The notes beneath the pieces are model-generated. The model searched no databases and was not told where the DNA came from. It saw only the letters and a list, made by a program, of their open reading frames with translations. DNA of 64,000 bases, taken from positions 1,302,001 to 1,366,000 of the forward strand of contig NZ_CAAHFH010000001.1 in NCBI RefSeq assembly GCF_900890705.1. Direction: 5' to 3'. A program made the translations under genes and the position numbers. Positions within the stretch are counted from its first letter, which is position 1, and the number at the start of each line of letters is the position of its first letter. Below, one piece after another: positions 39,301 through 46,094 of the stretch. The stretch is from Pontiella sulfatireligans. Its GTDB lineage: Bacteria > Verrucomicrobiota > Kiritimatiellia > Kiritimatiellales > Pontiellaceae.

Positions 39301-39351
39301 AGAAACGACCAAATAAACCGCGAGGAATAGGATGGGAATGACGCTCTTCAT
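36319..39351 (-). CDS. Hybrid two-component system (sensor kinase, receiver, AraC-type HTH in one protein)
   Basis: A 1010-aa one-piece signalling protein, likely the regulator of the island. Signal peptide/anchor 1-24; periplasmic part with two similar sandwich units (about 95-205: RSYGFPKRFRVLREF...KEVFALDEILGVRK; about 262-375: PGYGFPGKVRVERQI...KPVFALGEILVQRN); transmembrane helix about 450-472; HisKA with H502 in FFTHISHELRTPL; ATPase with DNLISNALKYTP, EDTGVGI and GSGIGLALV; receiver with phospho-acceptor D806 in DLIVTDVMMPKMDG and the switch Lys in DDYVTKPF; AraC HTH about 905-1005 (VADIAFQVGFHEPTNFSRAF). Unlike Bacteroides HTCS it lacks the Reg_prop propeller and Y_Y_Y domain. A breakdown product probably binds the periplasmic part. 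No clear Shine-Dalgarno precedes the ATG. Confidence 0.92.
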   Translation of the reverse strand: MKSVIPILFLAVYLVVSMGPNAYAETNQFDASGFSAADFSTVPFHSIPEAKKRIQERIEQIDFQLDTLPQLNEPLQLDAYGYHGGYLPALDELPEEPRWTVKIQFEEPYMKVNPIILVPAIDRSVTPIRSYGFPKRFRVLREFPDGSTKLTHEWMEKDCPDPGRTPLILDGIGRISSKIIIEVYRGDRVGEKEVFALDEILGVRKHFTPQAESVEVSSELESLPYWGAAYLIDRKTSLGLPLGYQAEAENVATDYSIVLDQQPSAESYIEIEITESSPVNEIILYPAVPSDGVLIPGYGFPGKVRVERQISNADGERRGVYANPDQWNEGNPGHNIVRIPIHKHGRWFRLYVCDLPVVDGKPVFALGEILVQRNEFVYPIQKIELHGFPESAQKQTHLLIDQKANGQPVMLMQDWLDQLTERSRLEQELHDCLTAEDRLGERWNRTWRKMAWSTVIFILVLALSGFGFSLIQRYRLRRRVEEEHRQMELEQMKVRFFTHISHELRTPLTVILGPLEKLMKMLSEPLQLEYASLMHRNVKKLQKLVDQLLEFRTLQEQNRDLSLSSADLVRFVRNSFQIYHSMATDKSIHYRLSIPDEPVHALVDAGKFQKILDNLISNALKYTPESGSVHLLFKVDEIDGIRASLQFIVEDTGVGITEADLPHVFEQFYRADGLQPIQAVGSGIGLALVKELVDVWGGEIAVESPINEGHGTRFTVRLPVEFAEAEDVEPEEILPPEETALSNAEDSVSDRMHPSGPRILIVEDNEEVRLFIRLELAENYEVYEGVDGEDGLKKVMEIMPDLIVTDVMMPKMDGVEFCRRIKQDEITSHIPVIMLTARGSQEHQLEGLETGADDYVTKPFSSPLLKARIHNLLESRRLLRERFSRGISVEPSAITVTSADEKFLQRAIGVVEEHMEDPEFSVQSFSKAMHMDRSTLLVKLKALVDQSPQAFIRILRLKRAKQLLEQGSDPVADIAFQVGFHEPTNFSRAFKKQFDRSPTECRKNGTSGSE

Positions 39352-39906
39352 AACAAGCTGGATTGTCTACACAACATACAATCATTGAAACATAATTTTC
39401 GAATTTGATAACGTCCGATTACGAAAAAACATGAGCTAGATCCTCCGCGAACATTGCGGCTAATTCAGCGATCAAAAATCCAGAGTTTAGGACTTGATTC
39501 CAATCACCGTTGCTTTGGTGGAGAGCCGAGAACCTTCGCTAAGCACCCGTGGGTTATTGTGGTATTAACTCGGCTTTCACAGTTCGATCTGTTAGAAACT
39601 GAAAACAACAATTTGAAACAATCGACTATGTCTATACCCAACAAAAACAGCATAAAAGGTAATGGTGCCGAAGATGGGACTCGAACCCACACAGATTTCT
39701 CCGCGGGATTTTGAATCCCGTGCTTTTACAGTTTTCCTAACATTGGAAACCTAGTCATACAACTTGCACTGAACACACTAATAAGTGGTGTGCTAATGGT
39801 GAGCTTATATTAACGAGTGACAGTTCTTTCAGAAAAAAACAGGTTGCAACAGTTCATCACACCTCACCTCTCCTAATCCCACATAAACAGCGTATAGCTG
39901 TCTAAA
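39352..39906. other. Boundary gap between CAZyme island and core genes
   Basis: 555 bases without a protein gene. It contains the tRNA-Leu fragment at 39663-39722. Near the rex stop there is a weak hairpin (AAACAGC 39885-39891 / GCTGTCT 39897-39903) that could terminate rex on the minus strand. Nothing else was recognised; no integrase or insertion-sequence end is visible. Confidence 0.5.
39663..39722 (-). pseudogene. 3' fragment of tRNA-Leu(CAA)
   Basis: The minus strand reads from the anticodon arm (CGGGA-TTCAAAA-TCCCG, anticodon CAA) through a long class-II variable region and the T arm (GTGGG-TTCGAGT-CCCAT) to CTTCGGCACCA at 39665-39663. The 3' strand of the acceptor stem is complete with encoded CCA, but the expected GCCGAAG 5' strand and the D arm are absent upstream, where unrelated AT-rich sequence begins. 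It is therefore a fragment, not a working tRNA. The anticodon-loop-to-3'-end part is what tyrosine integrases use as attachment core, so it may be an att scar. Confidence 0.8.
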
Positions 39907-40545
39907 TCATTGGACTTTCACAACCGTGGTCTCGGCGAAGTGGATGTTGTAGAACAGGTTTTCGATCTCCTGCTCAATGTTCATGTTGTGCACCAGAAAA
40001 TCCTCTGAGCTTTTGAGTGAAACCGGCGAAAAATTAATGACGCCCTTCACGCAGGTTTTCTTGAGCGTGTCAACCATGCCCTGCGCGGCCGGCTCCGGAA
40101 CCGTGAGTGTTGCGACTCTGATTTGGTTCTCTTCGATAAACTCGCGGATTTTTTTTATGTGCAGAATCGGGATGGGCGCTTCGGAGTTGAGCACCTCGGG
40201 ATCGGAGTCGAAGCCGGCGACGACGCGGATTCCAACCCGCGGGAAACCGTTGTGGTTCATGAGCGCCTGCCCCAGCTTGCCGCATCCGACAATAATGATC
40301 TTCTGCTTCTTGTCTTTTCCCAGCAGCACGTTGAGCTTGGAAACCAAGTCGTCGATGCGATAGCCGCCTCGCTTGTTGCCGGTGAGGTTGAACATCGAGA
40401 AATCCTTGCGCACCAACGAGGGAGACACGCCGACGGCGTCGGCCAGATTGTCTGAAAACACCTTGATCAGCCCCAGCGCCTTCATCTTGCGCATCACATT
40501 GCGGTATCTTGAAAGCCTTCTAATCACTTCTTGGTTCGAGTTCAT
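39907..40545 (-). CDS. rex: Redox-sensing transcriptional repressor Rex
   Basis: A 212-aa NADH-sensing repressor. The N-terminal winged helix has VIRRLSRYRNVMRKMKALG and DNLADAVGVSPSLVRKDFS; the C-terminal Rossmann domain opens with IIIVGCGKLGQALMNH (G-x-G-x-x-G), and the last helix is for domain swapping. The length matches the family. When NADH is high Rex leaves DNA and genes for NADH oxidation come on. It is divergent from the hydrogenase operon at 40841, and two dyads in the shared region look like its operators. This fits control of hydrogenase, and of rex itself, by the NADH/NAD ratio. Confidence 0.95.
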   Translation of the reverse strand: MNSNQEVIRRLSRYRNVMRKMKALGLIKVFSDNLADAVGVSPSLVRKDFSMFNLTGNKRGGYRIDDLVSKLNVLLGKDKKQKIIIVGCGKLGQALMNHNGFPRVGIRVVAGFDSDPEVLNSEAPIPILHIKKIREFIEENQIRVATLTVPEPAAQGMVDTLKKTCVKGVINFSPVSLKSSEDFLVHNMNIEQEIENLFYNIHFAETTVVKVQ

Positions 40546-40563
40546 ACCACATACCCCGATTTA

Positions 40564-40581
40564 TTGTTACAGCCATAACAT
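40564..40581. promoter_or_regulatory. Candidate Rex operator TGTTA-N6-TAACA
   Basis: TTGTTACAGCCATAACAT holds the inverted repeat TGTTA (40565-40569) and TAACA (40576-40580) with a 6-base spacer. The known Rex consensus is TTGTGA-N6-TCACAA, with TTGTTA-N6-TAACAA variants. It lies 20-36 bases upstream of the rex start, in the region shared with the hydrogenase operon, as expected for autoregulation. Confidence 0.65.
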
Positions 40582-40600
40582 AACTTCGATTTTTATGGCT

Positions 40601-40620
40601 TAATATTGTTATTAATATTA
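40601..40620. promoter_or_regulatory. Second dyad in the rex-hydrogenase region
   Basis: TAATATT (40601-40607) and AATATTA (40614-40620) form a perfect inverted repeat, again with a 6-base spacer, 37 bp from the first dyad. It matches the Rex half-site poorly but has the right geometry, so it may be a weaker second operator or simply AT-rich promoter DNA. Confidence 0.35.
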
Positions 40621-40715
40621 CCTACATCACGTATAAACAACGCGAAACGTGGTTTTTTTTGTTTACCGGTCCTTACGTTCCTATATGTTGACCCAGATTT
40701 TTTAGGGAAGAGCAG

Positions 40716-40802
40716 GTTATCAATTATTGGTTATTAGTTTTCAGCTTAGGTTGGATTCGCTAAGCATGATGAGTTTAAAACCAATAACCATTAACCGATA
40801 AC
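40716..40802. repeat. Long imperfect hairpin in the hydrogenase leader
   Basis: GTTATC...TTGGTTATTAGTTTT near 40716-40740 pairs with AAAACCAATAACC...GATAAC ending at 40802. The outer ~26 bases match with about four mismatches, and an inner CTTAG/CTAAG pair closes the loop. It ends 38 bases before the hydrogenase start codon. It could be a repeat element or a leader structure affecting the operon. Confidence 0.5.
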
Positions 40803-40840
40803 AGCTAACTTCGGCCAAGGGCCGATACTGAGGAAAACAT

Positions 40841-41326
40841 ATGACTGCAGTTGCTGAGAACGAAAAAATTCTGACACCGGAAATTGATGCTTTCATCGCA
40901 AAGTGGATCGATAAACCGGGCAACCTGATCATGGTCCTGCACCGTGTACAGGAAGAGTTTGGCTACATTCCGCGCCAAGCCGCTTTCGAAGTTGCCGCCG
41001 CGCTGGACATTCCGGTGGCCAAGATCTACGGCGTAATCACCTTCTACCACTTCTTTAAGCTGACCAAGCCGGGCAAAAACCGGATTGCGGTCTGCATGGG
41101 CACCGCCTGCTACCTTAAGGGTGGGCAGAATTTGATCGACGAATGTGAGCGCAAGCTGGGCGTCGGCCTCAACACCGTAACGGAAGACGGCGAATTTTCC
41201 GTTGAAGCGGTCCGCTGCATCGGTTGCTGCGGCCTGGCTCCGGTGGTTACAGTTAACGGTGAAGTGTTCGGCGGCGTCAGCAACAAGCAGATGGTTAAAA
41301 TCATCGAACAGTTTGAAGATAAATAA
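40841..41326 (+). CDS. hndA: Hydrogenase subunit HndA/NuoE-like, [2Fe-2S] thioredoxin-fold
   Basis: A 161-aa electron-transfer subunit of a NAD(P)-linked [FeFe]-hydrogenase, homologous to complex I NuoE. The N-terminal helical part is LIMVLHRVQEEFGYIPRQA, then VAKIYGVITFYHFF. The four cluster Cys are in CMGTAC and VRCIGCCGLAP. It opens a five-gene operon (NuoE-like, ATPase, HndB-like, NuoF-like, FeFe-hydrogenase) typical of electron-bifurcating or NADH-dependent hydrogenases. It is divergent from rex with Rex-like sites between. Family identity is sure; the symbol follows the Desulfovibrio hnd naming. Confidence 0.92.
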   Translation: MTAVAENEKILTPEIDAFIAKWIDKPGNLIMVLHRVQEEFGYIPRQAAFEVAAALDIPVAKIYGVITFYHFFKLTKPGKNRIAVCMGTACYLKGGQNLIDECERKLGVGLNTVTEDGEFSVEAVRCIGCCGLAPVVTVNGEVFGGVSNKQMVKIIEQFEDK

Positions 41327-41408
41327 GGATTGGAGAGTGAAACGTGAAATTTGAAACGTGAAACCTGAAAAGGAAGTCACGGCTCACTCATCACGAATCA
41401 CGCACAAC

Positions 41409-41951
41409 ATGCACGCCACGATTTGCGATTTAATAACCGACCTGGTTCAAAACTCAATCGAGGCCAATGCGAAGGAAATCACCCTTAACGTCGAGGAGAC
41501 GAAAACAAATCTTAAAGTTGTGATTGCGGACAACGGAAAAGGAATGAGTGCTGAAACGCTCGAAAAGGCCAAAGACCCGTTTTGGTCGGACGGCCTGAAG
41601 CACAAGCACCGGAAAGTGGGCCTCGGCCTCCCCTTCCTTTTTCAAACCTCGGAAATGACCGGGGGGAACGCGCAGATCGAATCAGAGGAAAGCGTCGGAA
41701 CGACGGTTGCCTTTAATCTCGATCAGACCAATGTGGATCTTCCAATGTTTGGAAACTTCACCACGGCCATGATCACACTGCTGACATATGGGTTTGATGG
41801 AAACCTGAAAATTGAACGGAGCGTGGACAGCAAAAGCTACACTGTGAGTAAACAGGAACTTCAGGAAGCCCTCGGCGACCTAAACGACCTTGAGAGCCTC
41901 ACACTGCTGAAGCAGTTCATCGAAACGAACGAAGAAGAAATAAACGGATAG
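41409..41951 (+). CDS. GHKL-type ATP-binding protein of the hydrogenase operon
   Basis: About 180 aa starting MHATICDLITDLVQNSIEAN. The frame is open from 41358, but the first 17 codons are made of repeat-like leader DNA with no ribosome site, so I prefer ATG 41409, although it also lacks a clear site. It has the ATPase boxes of histidine kinases: N box (LVQNSIEANA), G1 (VIADNGKGM) and G2 (KVGLGLPFL), but no phospho-acceptor His domain. It resembles anti-sigma or MutL-like single-domain ATPases. Homologues sit at this place in many hnd/hyd-type operons; the role is not established (assembly or regulation are guesses). The C-terminal 60 residues are acidic. Confidence 0.75.
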   Translation: MHATICDLITDLVQNSIEANAKEITLNVEETKTNLKVVIADNGKGMSAETLEKAKDPFWSDGLKHKHRKVGLGLPFLFQTSEMTGGNAQIESEESVGTTVAFNLDQTNVDLPMFGNFTTAMITLLTYGFDGNLKIERSVDSKSYTVSKQELQEALGDLNDLESLTLLKQFIETNEEEING

Positions 41952-41999
41952 GACAGATTCGACCGATCCGTCCGATTTTTAAAACGAAAGGTGGGCAAA

Positions 42000-42389
42000 A
42001 TGGCTAAAATGACACTCGAAGAACTGCGCAACCTGCGCGAATCAAAAAAGAAAGAAATGACCCAGCGCGACGACGAAGGCAAATCCGCGCAGATCATCAT
42101 CGGAATGGGCACCTGCGGCATCGCGGCCGGCGCCAAGGACGCATTCGATGCGTTCCTCGACGAACTCAACAGCCACAATGTAACCGACACCAAGATCACC
42201 CAGACCGGTTGCATGGGCCTCTGCTTCTCGGAGCCGACGGTTGAAGTCGACGTTCCCGGAATGCCTCGCGTGATCTACGGAAACGTGGACGACAAAGTTG
42301 CCCGCCGCATCGTGAAGGAACACATCATCGGCAAGGCGCTCGTGAGCGACCACATTTTCGACAAACCCGCAGCAGACATCATTAAATAG
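42000..42389 (+). CDS. hndB: [2Fe-2S] thioredoxin-like ferredoxin, HndB-like hydrogenase subunit
   Basis: A 129-aa protein with ATG at 42000 behind AAAGGTGGG (a GTG three codons earlier is part of that site). It begins with a charged helix (TLEELRNLRESKKKEMTQR), then a thioredoxin-like [2Fe-2S] domain with cluster Cys in MGTCGIAAGA and QTGCMGLCFSEP. It is the HndB-type accessory electron-transfer subunit between the NuoE-like and NuoF-like subunits. The stop is 12 bases before the next ATG. Function follows from family and context. Confidence 0.85.
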   Translation: MAKMTLEELRNLRESKKKEMTQRDDEGKSAQIIIGMGTCGIAAGAKDAFDAFLDELNSHNVTDTKITQTGCMGLCFSEPTVEVDVPGMPRVIYGNVDDKVARRIVKEHIIGKALVSDHIFDKPAADIIK

Positions 42390-42401
42390 GCAGGCACAAC
42401 C

Positions 42402-44186
42402 ATGGCATACAAAAACTACATTCTCGTTTGTGCTGGAACCGCTTGTGAATCCAGCAACGGCATCGCGCTCTACGAAGAGCTCGAAAAAGAACTCAAAGCA
42501 CAGGGCGTCGACGCCGAAGCCCAGCTCGTTAAAACCGGTTGTTTCGGTTTCTGCGAACAGGGTCCGATCGTCAAAATCCTGCCCGACGAATCCTTCTACG
42601 TGAAAGTCGGCCCGGAGCACGCCAAGGAAATCGTATCCGAGCACATCATCAAAGGCCGCAAGGTTGAAGCGCTTCTTTATGACAAGGGACAGAAAAAAAG
42701 CCTGCAGGCCGCCGAAATCGGATTCTACCAGAAGCAGCAGCGCATCGTGCTGCGCAACTGCGGCGTGATCAATCCCGAGTACATCGACGAATATATTGCC
42801 CGCGAAGGCTACGCTGCCCTCGAAAAGGTTCTATTCGACATGACCCCCGACCAGGTTGTTGAAGAACTCTTAGCGGCGGGCCTGCGCGGCCGCGGCGGTG
42901 CGGGCTTCCCGACCGGCCTGAAATGGAAATTCACCAAGAACGTCGATTCCGACCAGAAATACATCGTCTGCAACGCCGACGAAGGCGACCCGGGCGCCTA
43001 CATGGACCGTTCGACCTGCGAAGGCGACCCCCATTCGGTTCTCGAAGCCATGACCATCGCCGGTCACACCGTTGGCGCCAACCAGGGCTACATCTACATC
43101 CGTGCAGAATACCCGCTGGCGATCAAACGCCTGAACAACGCCATCGACCAGGCCCGCGAATACGGACTGCTCGGCGACAACATTCTCGGCACCGACTTCT
43201 GCTTCGACATTGAGCTGCGCCTCGGCGCCGGCGCATTCGTCTGCGGCGAAGAAACCGCCTTGCTCGCCTCGATTGAAGGCAAGCGCGGCATGCCGATTCC
43301 GCGTCCTCCCTTCCCCGCCGTCAAAGGCCTGTGGGGCAAGCCGACCGTAATCAACAACGTTGAGACCTGGGCCAACATCCCGATGATCCTTCTTAAGGGA
43401 TCGGCCTGGTTCAGCAGCATCGGCACCGAAACCACCAAGGGCACCAAGGTCTTCGCCCTGACCGGAAAAATCAACAACTCCGGCCTGATCGAAGTTCCGA
43501 TGGGAACCACCCTTCGCGAAATCATCTACGATATCGGCGGTGGCATCAGCGGCGACAAGAAATTCAAGGCGGCACAGACCGGCGGACCTTCCGGAGGCGT
43601 GATCACCGAAGAATTCCTCGACACCCCGATCGACTACGAAAGCCTCCAGTCCATCGGTTCAATGATGGGATCCGGCGGCATGATCGTGATGGACGAAGAC
43701 GACTGCATCGTTGACGTAACCAAATTCTATCTTGAGTTCACGGTGGATGAATCCTGCGGGAAATGCGCCCCCTGCCGTATTGGCGGACGCACCTGCTACA
43801 ACATTCTCGACAAGATCACCAAGGGCCAGGGCTCGCTGGAAGACATCGACACGCTGAAAACCCTCGCACAGGCTATGCGTAAAGCATCGCTCTGCGGATT
43901 GGGCCAGACGTCGCCGAACCCGATCATGTCGACGCTGCACTACTTCGAAGATGAATACTTGGCACACATCAACGACAAGACCTGCCCGGCAGGCAAGTGT
44001 AAAGACCTGCTGACCTACACGATTATTGAAGATAAATGCATCGGTTGCACCGCATGCGCCCGGGTCTGCCCTGTCAACTGCATCAGCGGAGCCGTTAAAG
44101 AAGCTCACGTCATTGATCAGGATCAGTGCATCAAATGCGGCCAGTGCTTCGATAAATGTAAATTTGACGCAATCCTCAAGGGATAA
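42402..44186 (+). CDS. hndC: NADH-binding flavoprotein subunit HndC/NuoF-like
   Basis: A 594-aa electron hub. N-terminal [2Fe-2S] thioredoxin-like domain (VCAGTACESSNG, KTGCFGFCEQGP); FMN/NADH domain from about 150 (RGRGGAGFPTGLKW, CNADEGDPGAYMDR, GAGAFVCGEETALLASIEG); SLBB domain; [4Fe-4S] N3-type site (ESCGKCAPCRIGGRTC); and a C-terminal two-cluster ferredoxin domain (CIGCTACARVCPVNC and CIKCGQCFDKCK). This is the domain order of NuoF-like subunits in multimeric [FeFe]-hydrogenases, where FMN links NAD(H) to ferredoxin and the H-cluster subunit. Spacing to both neighbours is 11-12 bases. Whether it bifurcates or only couples to NAD cannot be read from sequence alone. Confidence 0.93.
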   Translation: MAYKNYILVCAGTACESSNGIALYEELEKELKAQGVDAEAQLVKTGCFGFCEQGPIVKILPDESFYVKVGPEHAKEIVSEHIIKGRKVEALLYDKGQKKSLQAAEIGFYQKQQRIVLRNCGVINPEYIDEYIAREGYAALEKVLFDMTPDQVVEELLAAGLRGRGGAGFPTGLKWKFTKNVDSDQKYIVCNADEGDPGAYMDRSTCEGDPHSVLEAMTIAGHTVGANQGYIYIRAEYPLAIKRLNNAIDQAREYGLLGDNILGTDFCFDIELRLGAGAFVCGEETALLASIEGKRGMPIPRPPFPAVKGLWGKPTVINNVETWANIPMILLKGSAWFSSIGTETTKGTKVFALTGKINNSGLIEVPMGTTLREIIYDIGGGISGDKKFKAAQTGGPSGGVITEEFLDTPIDYESLQSIGSMMGSGGMIVMDEDDCIVDVTKFYLEFTVDESCGKCAPCRIGGRTCYNILDKITKGQGSLEDIDTLKTLAQAMRKASLCGLGQTSPNPIMSTLHYFEDEYLAHINDKTCPAGKCKDLLTYTIIEDKCIGCTACARVCPVNCISGAVKEAHVIDQDQCIKCGQCFDKCKFDAILKG

Positions 44187-44197
44187 GGAGTAAACAT

Positions 44198-45946
44198 ATG
44201 TCTATGATTGAATGTGAAATCAATGGAATTCCCGTAGCGGTTCCGGCAGGAACCACCATTTTGAATGCAGCCAAACAAGTAGGGGTTAAAATCCCGACCC
44301 TCTGCTATCACGACGACCTTGATGCGTGGGCCGCCTGCGGCATCTGCGTGGTAAAGGTTGAAGGCTCCCCGAAAATGCTCCGCGCCTGTGCAACGCCCGT
44401 TGGCCCAGGCATGAAAGTCATCACCCACGATCCGGAAGTGGTGGAAGTCCGCCGTACGGTTCTGGAATTGATTCTTTCCACCCACCCGAACGACTGCCTG
44501 AAATGCGGACGTTCCGGCAACTGCGAACTGCAAACGCTGGCCGCCGACTTCGGCATCCGCGAGATCCCGTTCGAAGAGCGCGTGAAGCGCATCGAGCCCG
44601 ACACCTCGACTCCGTCGATCGTGCTCAACCCGGAAAAATGCATTAAGTGCGGACGTTGCGTACTCGTCTGTCAACAAATGCAGGGCGTATACGCGCTCGA
44701 ATTCATCGGTCGCGGCGATGGCACCCGCCTTGCTCCGGCAGCGGACGTAACCCTTGCGGAGAGCCCCTGCATCAAGTGCGGCCAGTGCTCCGCACACTGC
44801 CCAGTTGGTGCAATCTACGAGAAGGACGACACCAAGGCCGTCTGGAACGAAATCAAGGAAAACAAGAAACACGTGATGGTACAGATCGCTCCGGCGGTTC
44901 GTGTTGCCCTCGGCGAGGCCTTCGGCATGGAGCCGGGCGCCATCGTTACCGGCAAAATCTACACGGCTCTGCGGCGGCTCGGCTTCGACGCCGTGTTCGA
45001 CACCAACTGGGCGGCCGACCTCACGATCCTCGAAGAAGGCTCCGAGTTCGTCAAACGCTTCACCACAGGCGGAACATTGCCTCTGATTACCAGTTGCTGC
45101 CCATCATGGACCGACTACATGGAAAAATTTGCCCCCGACTTCACGGAAAACTTTTCCTCCGCCAAGTCGCCGCAATGCATGCTCGGCACAATGGCGAAAA
45201 CCTACTATGCCGAAAAATCAGGCATTGACGCAGCAGATATGATCATGGTTTCGGTTATGCCCTGCACGTCCAAGAAATATGAGATTACCCGTTCCGACGA
45301 AATGTTTGCCTCGGGCCACCAGGACATCGACTATTCCATCACCACCCGCGAATTGGCACGCATGATCAAGCAAGCCGGCATCGACTTCGTGAATCTGCCG
45401 GATTCCGATTGCGATAGTCTTCTGGGAGAATACACCGGTGCAGGAACCATCTTCGGCGTAACCGGCGGTGTAATGGAAGCGGCGTTGCGTTCGGCCTACT
45501 ACCTCATCACCAAAGAAGATCTCGAACAGGTTGAGTTCCAGGCCGTCCGCGGCATGGAAGGCGTTAAATCCGCCGAGATCGACATCAAGGGCACCAAGGT
45601 GCGTATTGCGGTCGCTCACCAGATGGGCAATTGCCAAGCGGTGATCGACCAGGTTCGCGAAGCGCGCGACAAGGGCGAAGAACTGCCGTACCACTTCATT
45701 GAAGTGATGGCCTGCCGCGGCGGGTGCATCGGCGGCGGCGGACAGCCCCACGGCGCTACCGACGAAATCCGTGCACAGCGCACAAAGGGCATCTACACGG
45801 ACGACGAAAAGAGTGTTCTACGTTGTTCGCACCACAACCCGGAAATCATCCGCGTGTACGAAGATTACCTCGGCGAACCTCTGGGCCACAAGGCGCACGA
45901 ACTGTTGCACACCACCTACAAGAAGCGCCCGATCTACCAGAAATAA
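44198..45946 (+). CDS. hndD: [FeFe]-hydrogenase catalytic subunit HndD/HydA-like (group A, M3-type modular)
   Basis: A 582-aa enzyme that reversibly makes H2 from protons. N-terminal [2Fe-2S] domain (Cys around 36-64), His-ligated [4Fe-4S] site (HPNDCLKCGRSGNC, about 96-109), two [4Fe-4S] clusters (CIKCGRCVLVC, CIKCGQCSAHC), then the H-cluster domain with all three signatures: L1 TSCCPSW (298-304), L2 MPCTSKKYE (354-362), L3 EVMACRGGCIGGGGQP (about 502-517). All expected Cys ligands are present. It is the last gene of the operon, with a strong terminator 28 bases after its stop. Maturation proteins HydEFG are not in the window. It likely disposes of fermentation electrons as H2 under Rex control. 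Confidence 0.95.
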   Translation: MSMIECEINGIPVAVPAGTTILNAAKQVGVKIPTLCYHDDLDAWAACGICVVKVEGSPKMLRACATPVGPGMKVITHDPEVVEVRRTVLELILSTHPNDCLKCGRSGNCELQTLAADFGIREIPFEERVKRIEPDTSTPSIVLNPEKCIKCGRCVLVCQQMQGVYALEFIGRGDGTRLAPAADVTLAESPCIKCGQCSAHCPVGAIYEKDDTKAVWNEIKENKKHVMVQIAPAVRVALGEAFGMEPGAIVTGKIYTALRRLGFDAVFDTNWAADLTILEEGSEFVKRFTTGGTLPLITSCCPSWTDYMEKFAPDFTENFSSAKSPQCMLGTMAKTYYAEKSGIDAADMIMVSVMPCTSKKYEITRSDEMFASGHQDIDYSITTRELARMIKQAGIDFVNLPDSDCDSLLGEYTGAGTIFGVTGGVMEAALRSAYYLITKEDLEQVEFQAVRGMEGVKSAEIDIKGTKVRIAVAHQMGNCQAVIDQVREARDKGEELPYHFIEVMACRGGCIGGGGQPHGATDEIRAQRTKGIYTDDEKSVLRCSHHNPEIIRVYEDYLGEPLGHKAHELLHTTYKKRPIYQK

Positions 45947-45973
45947 GGGCTGAAGCCTCTAATAGTTGAGAAG

Positions 45974-46002
45974 ACCGCTCCTTACCCCGGAGCGGTTTTT
46001 TT
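45974..46002 (+). terminator. Intrinsic terminator of the hydrogenase operon
   Basis: ACCGCTCC (45974-45981) pairs perfectly with GGAGCGGT (45989-45996) around TTACCCC, followed by seven T. Confidence 0.92.
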
Positions 46003-46094
46003 CATGGGGCAATCTTCACGCTATAGCGTCTTGCTTTCTTCAAACAGGCAATTAGACTGCAATAAATCAAAAACTATTGGGTTATATTCCTCCT

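Noticed and set aside
39454..39714. Plus-strand 86-aa frame ending in DGTRTHTDFSAGF
   Set aside because: This is the well-known antisense translation of a tRNA 3' end; it marks the tRNA fragment and is not a gene.
39663..39800. Intact tRNA-Leu, or tRNA-Leu with a group I intron
   Set aside because: The 5' acceptor strand and D arm are absent upstream for 100 bases, and both sides of the anticodon stem are already contiguous, so no intron position fits.
40628..40659. CACGT...ACGTG hairpin followed by eight T as a terminator
   Set aside because: The stem is only five base pairs with a 14-base loop and it lies upstream of the hydrogenase start; too weak to call.
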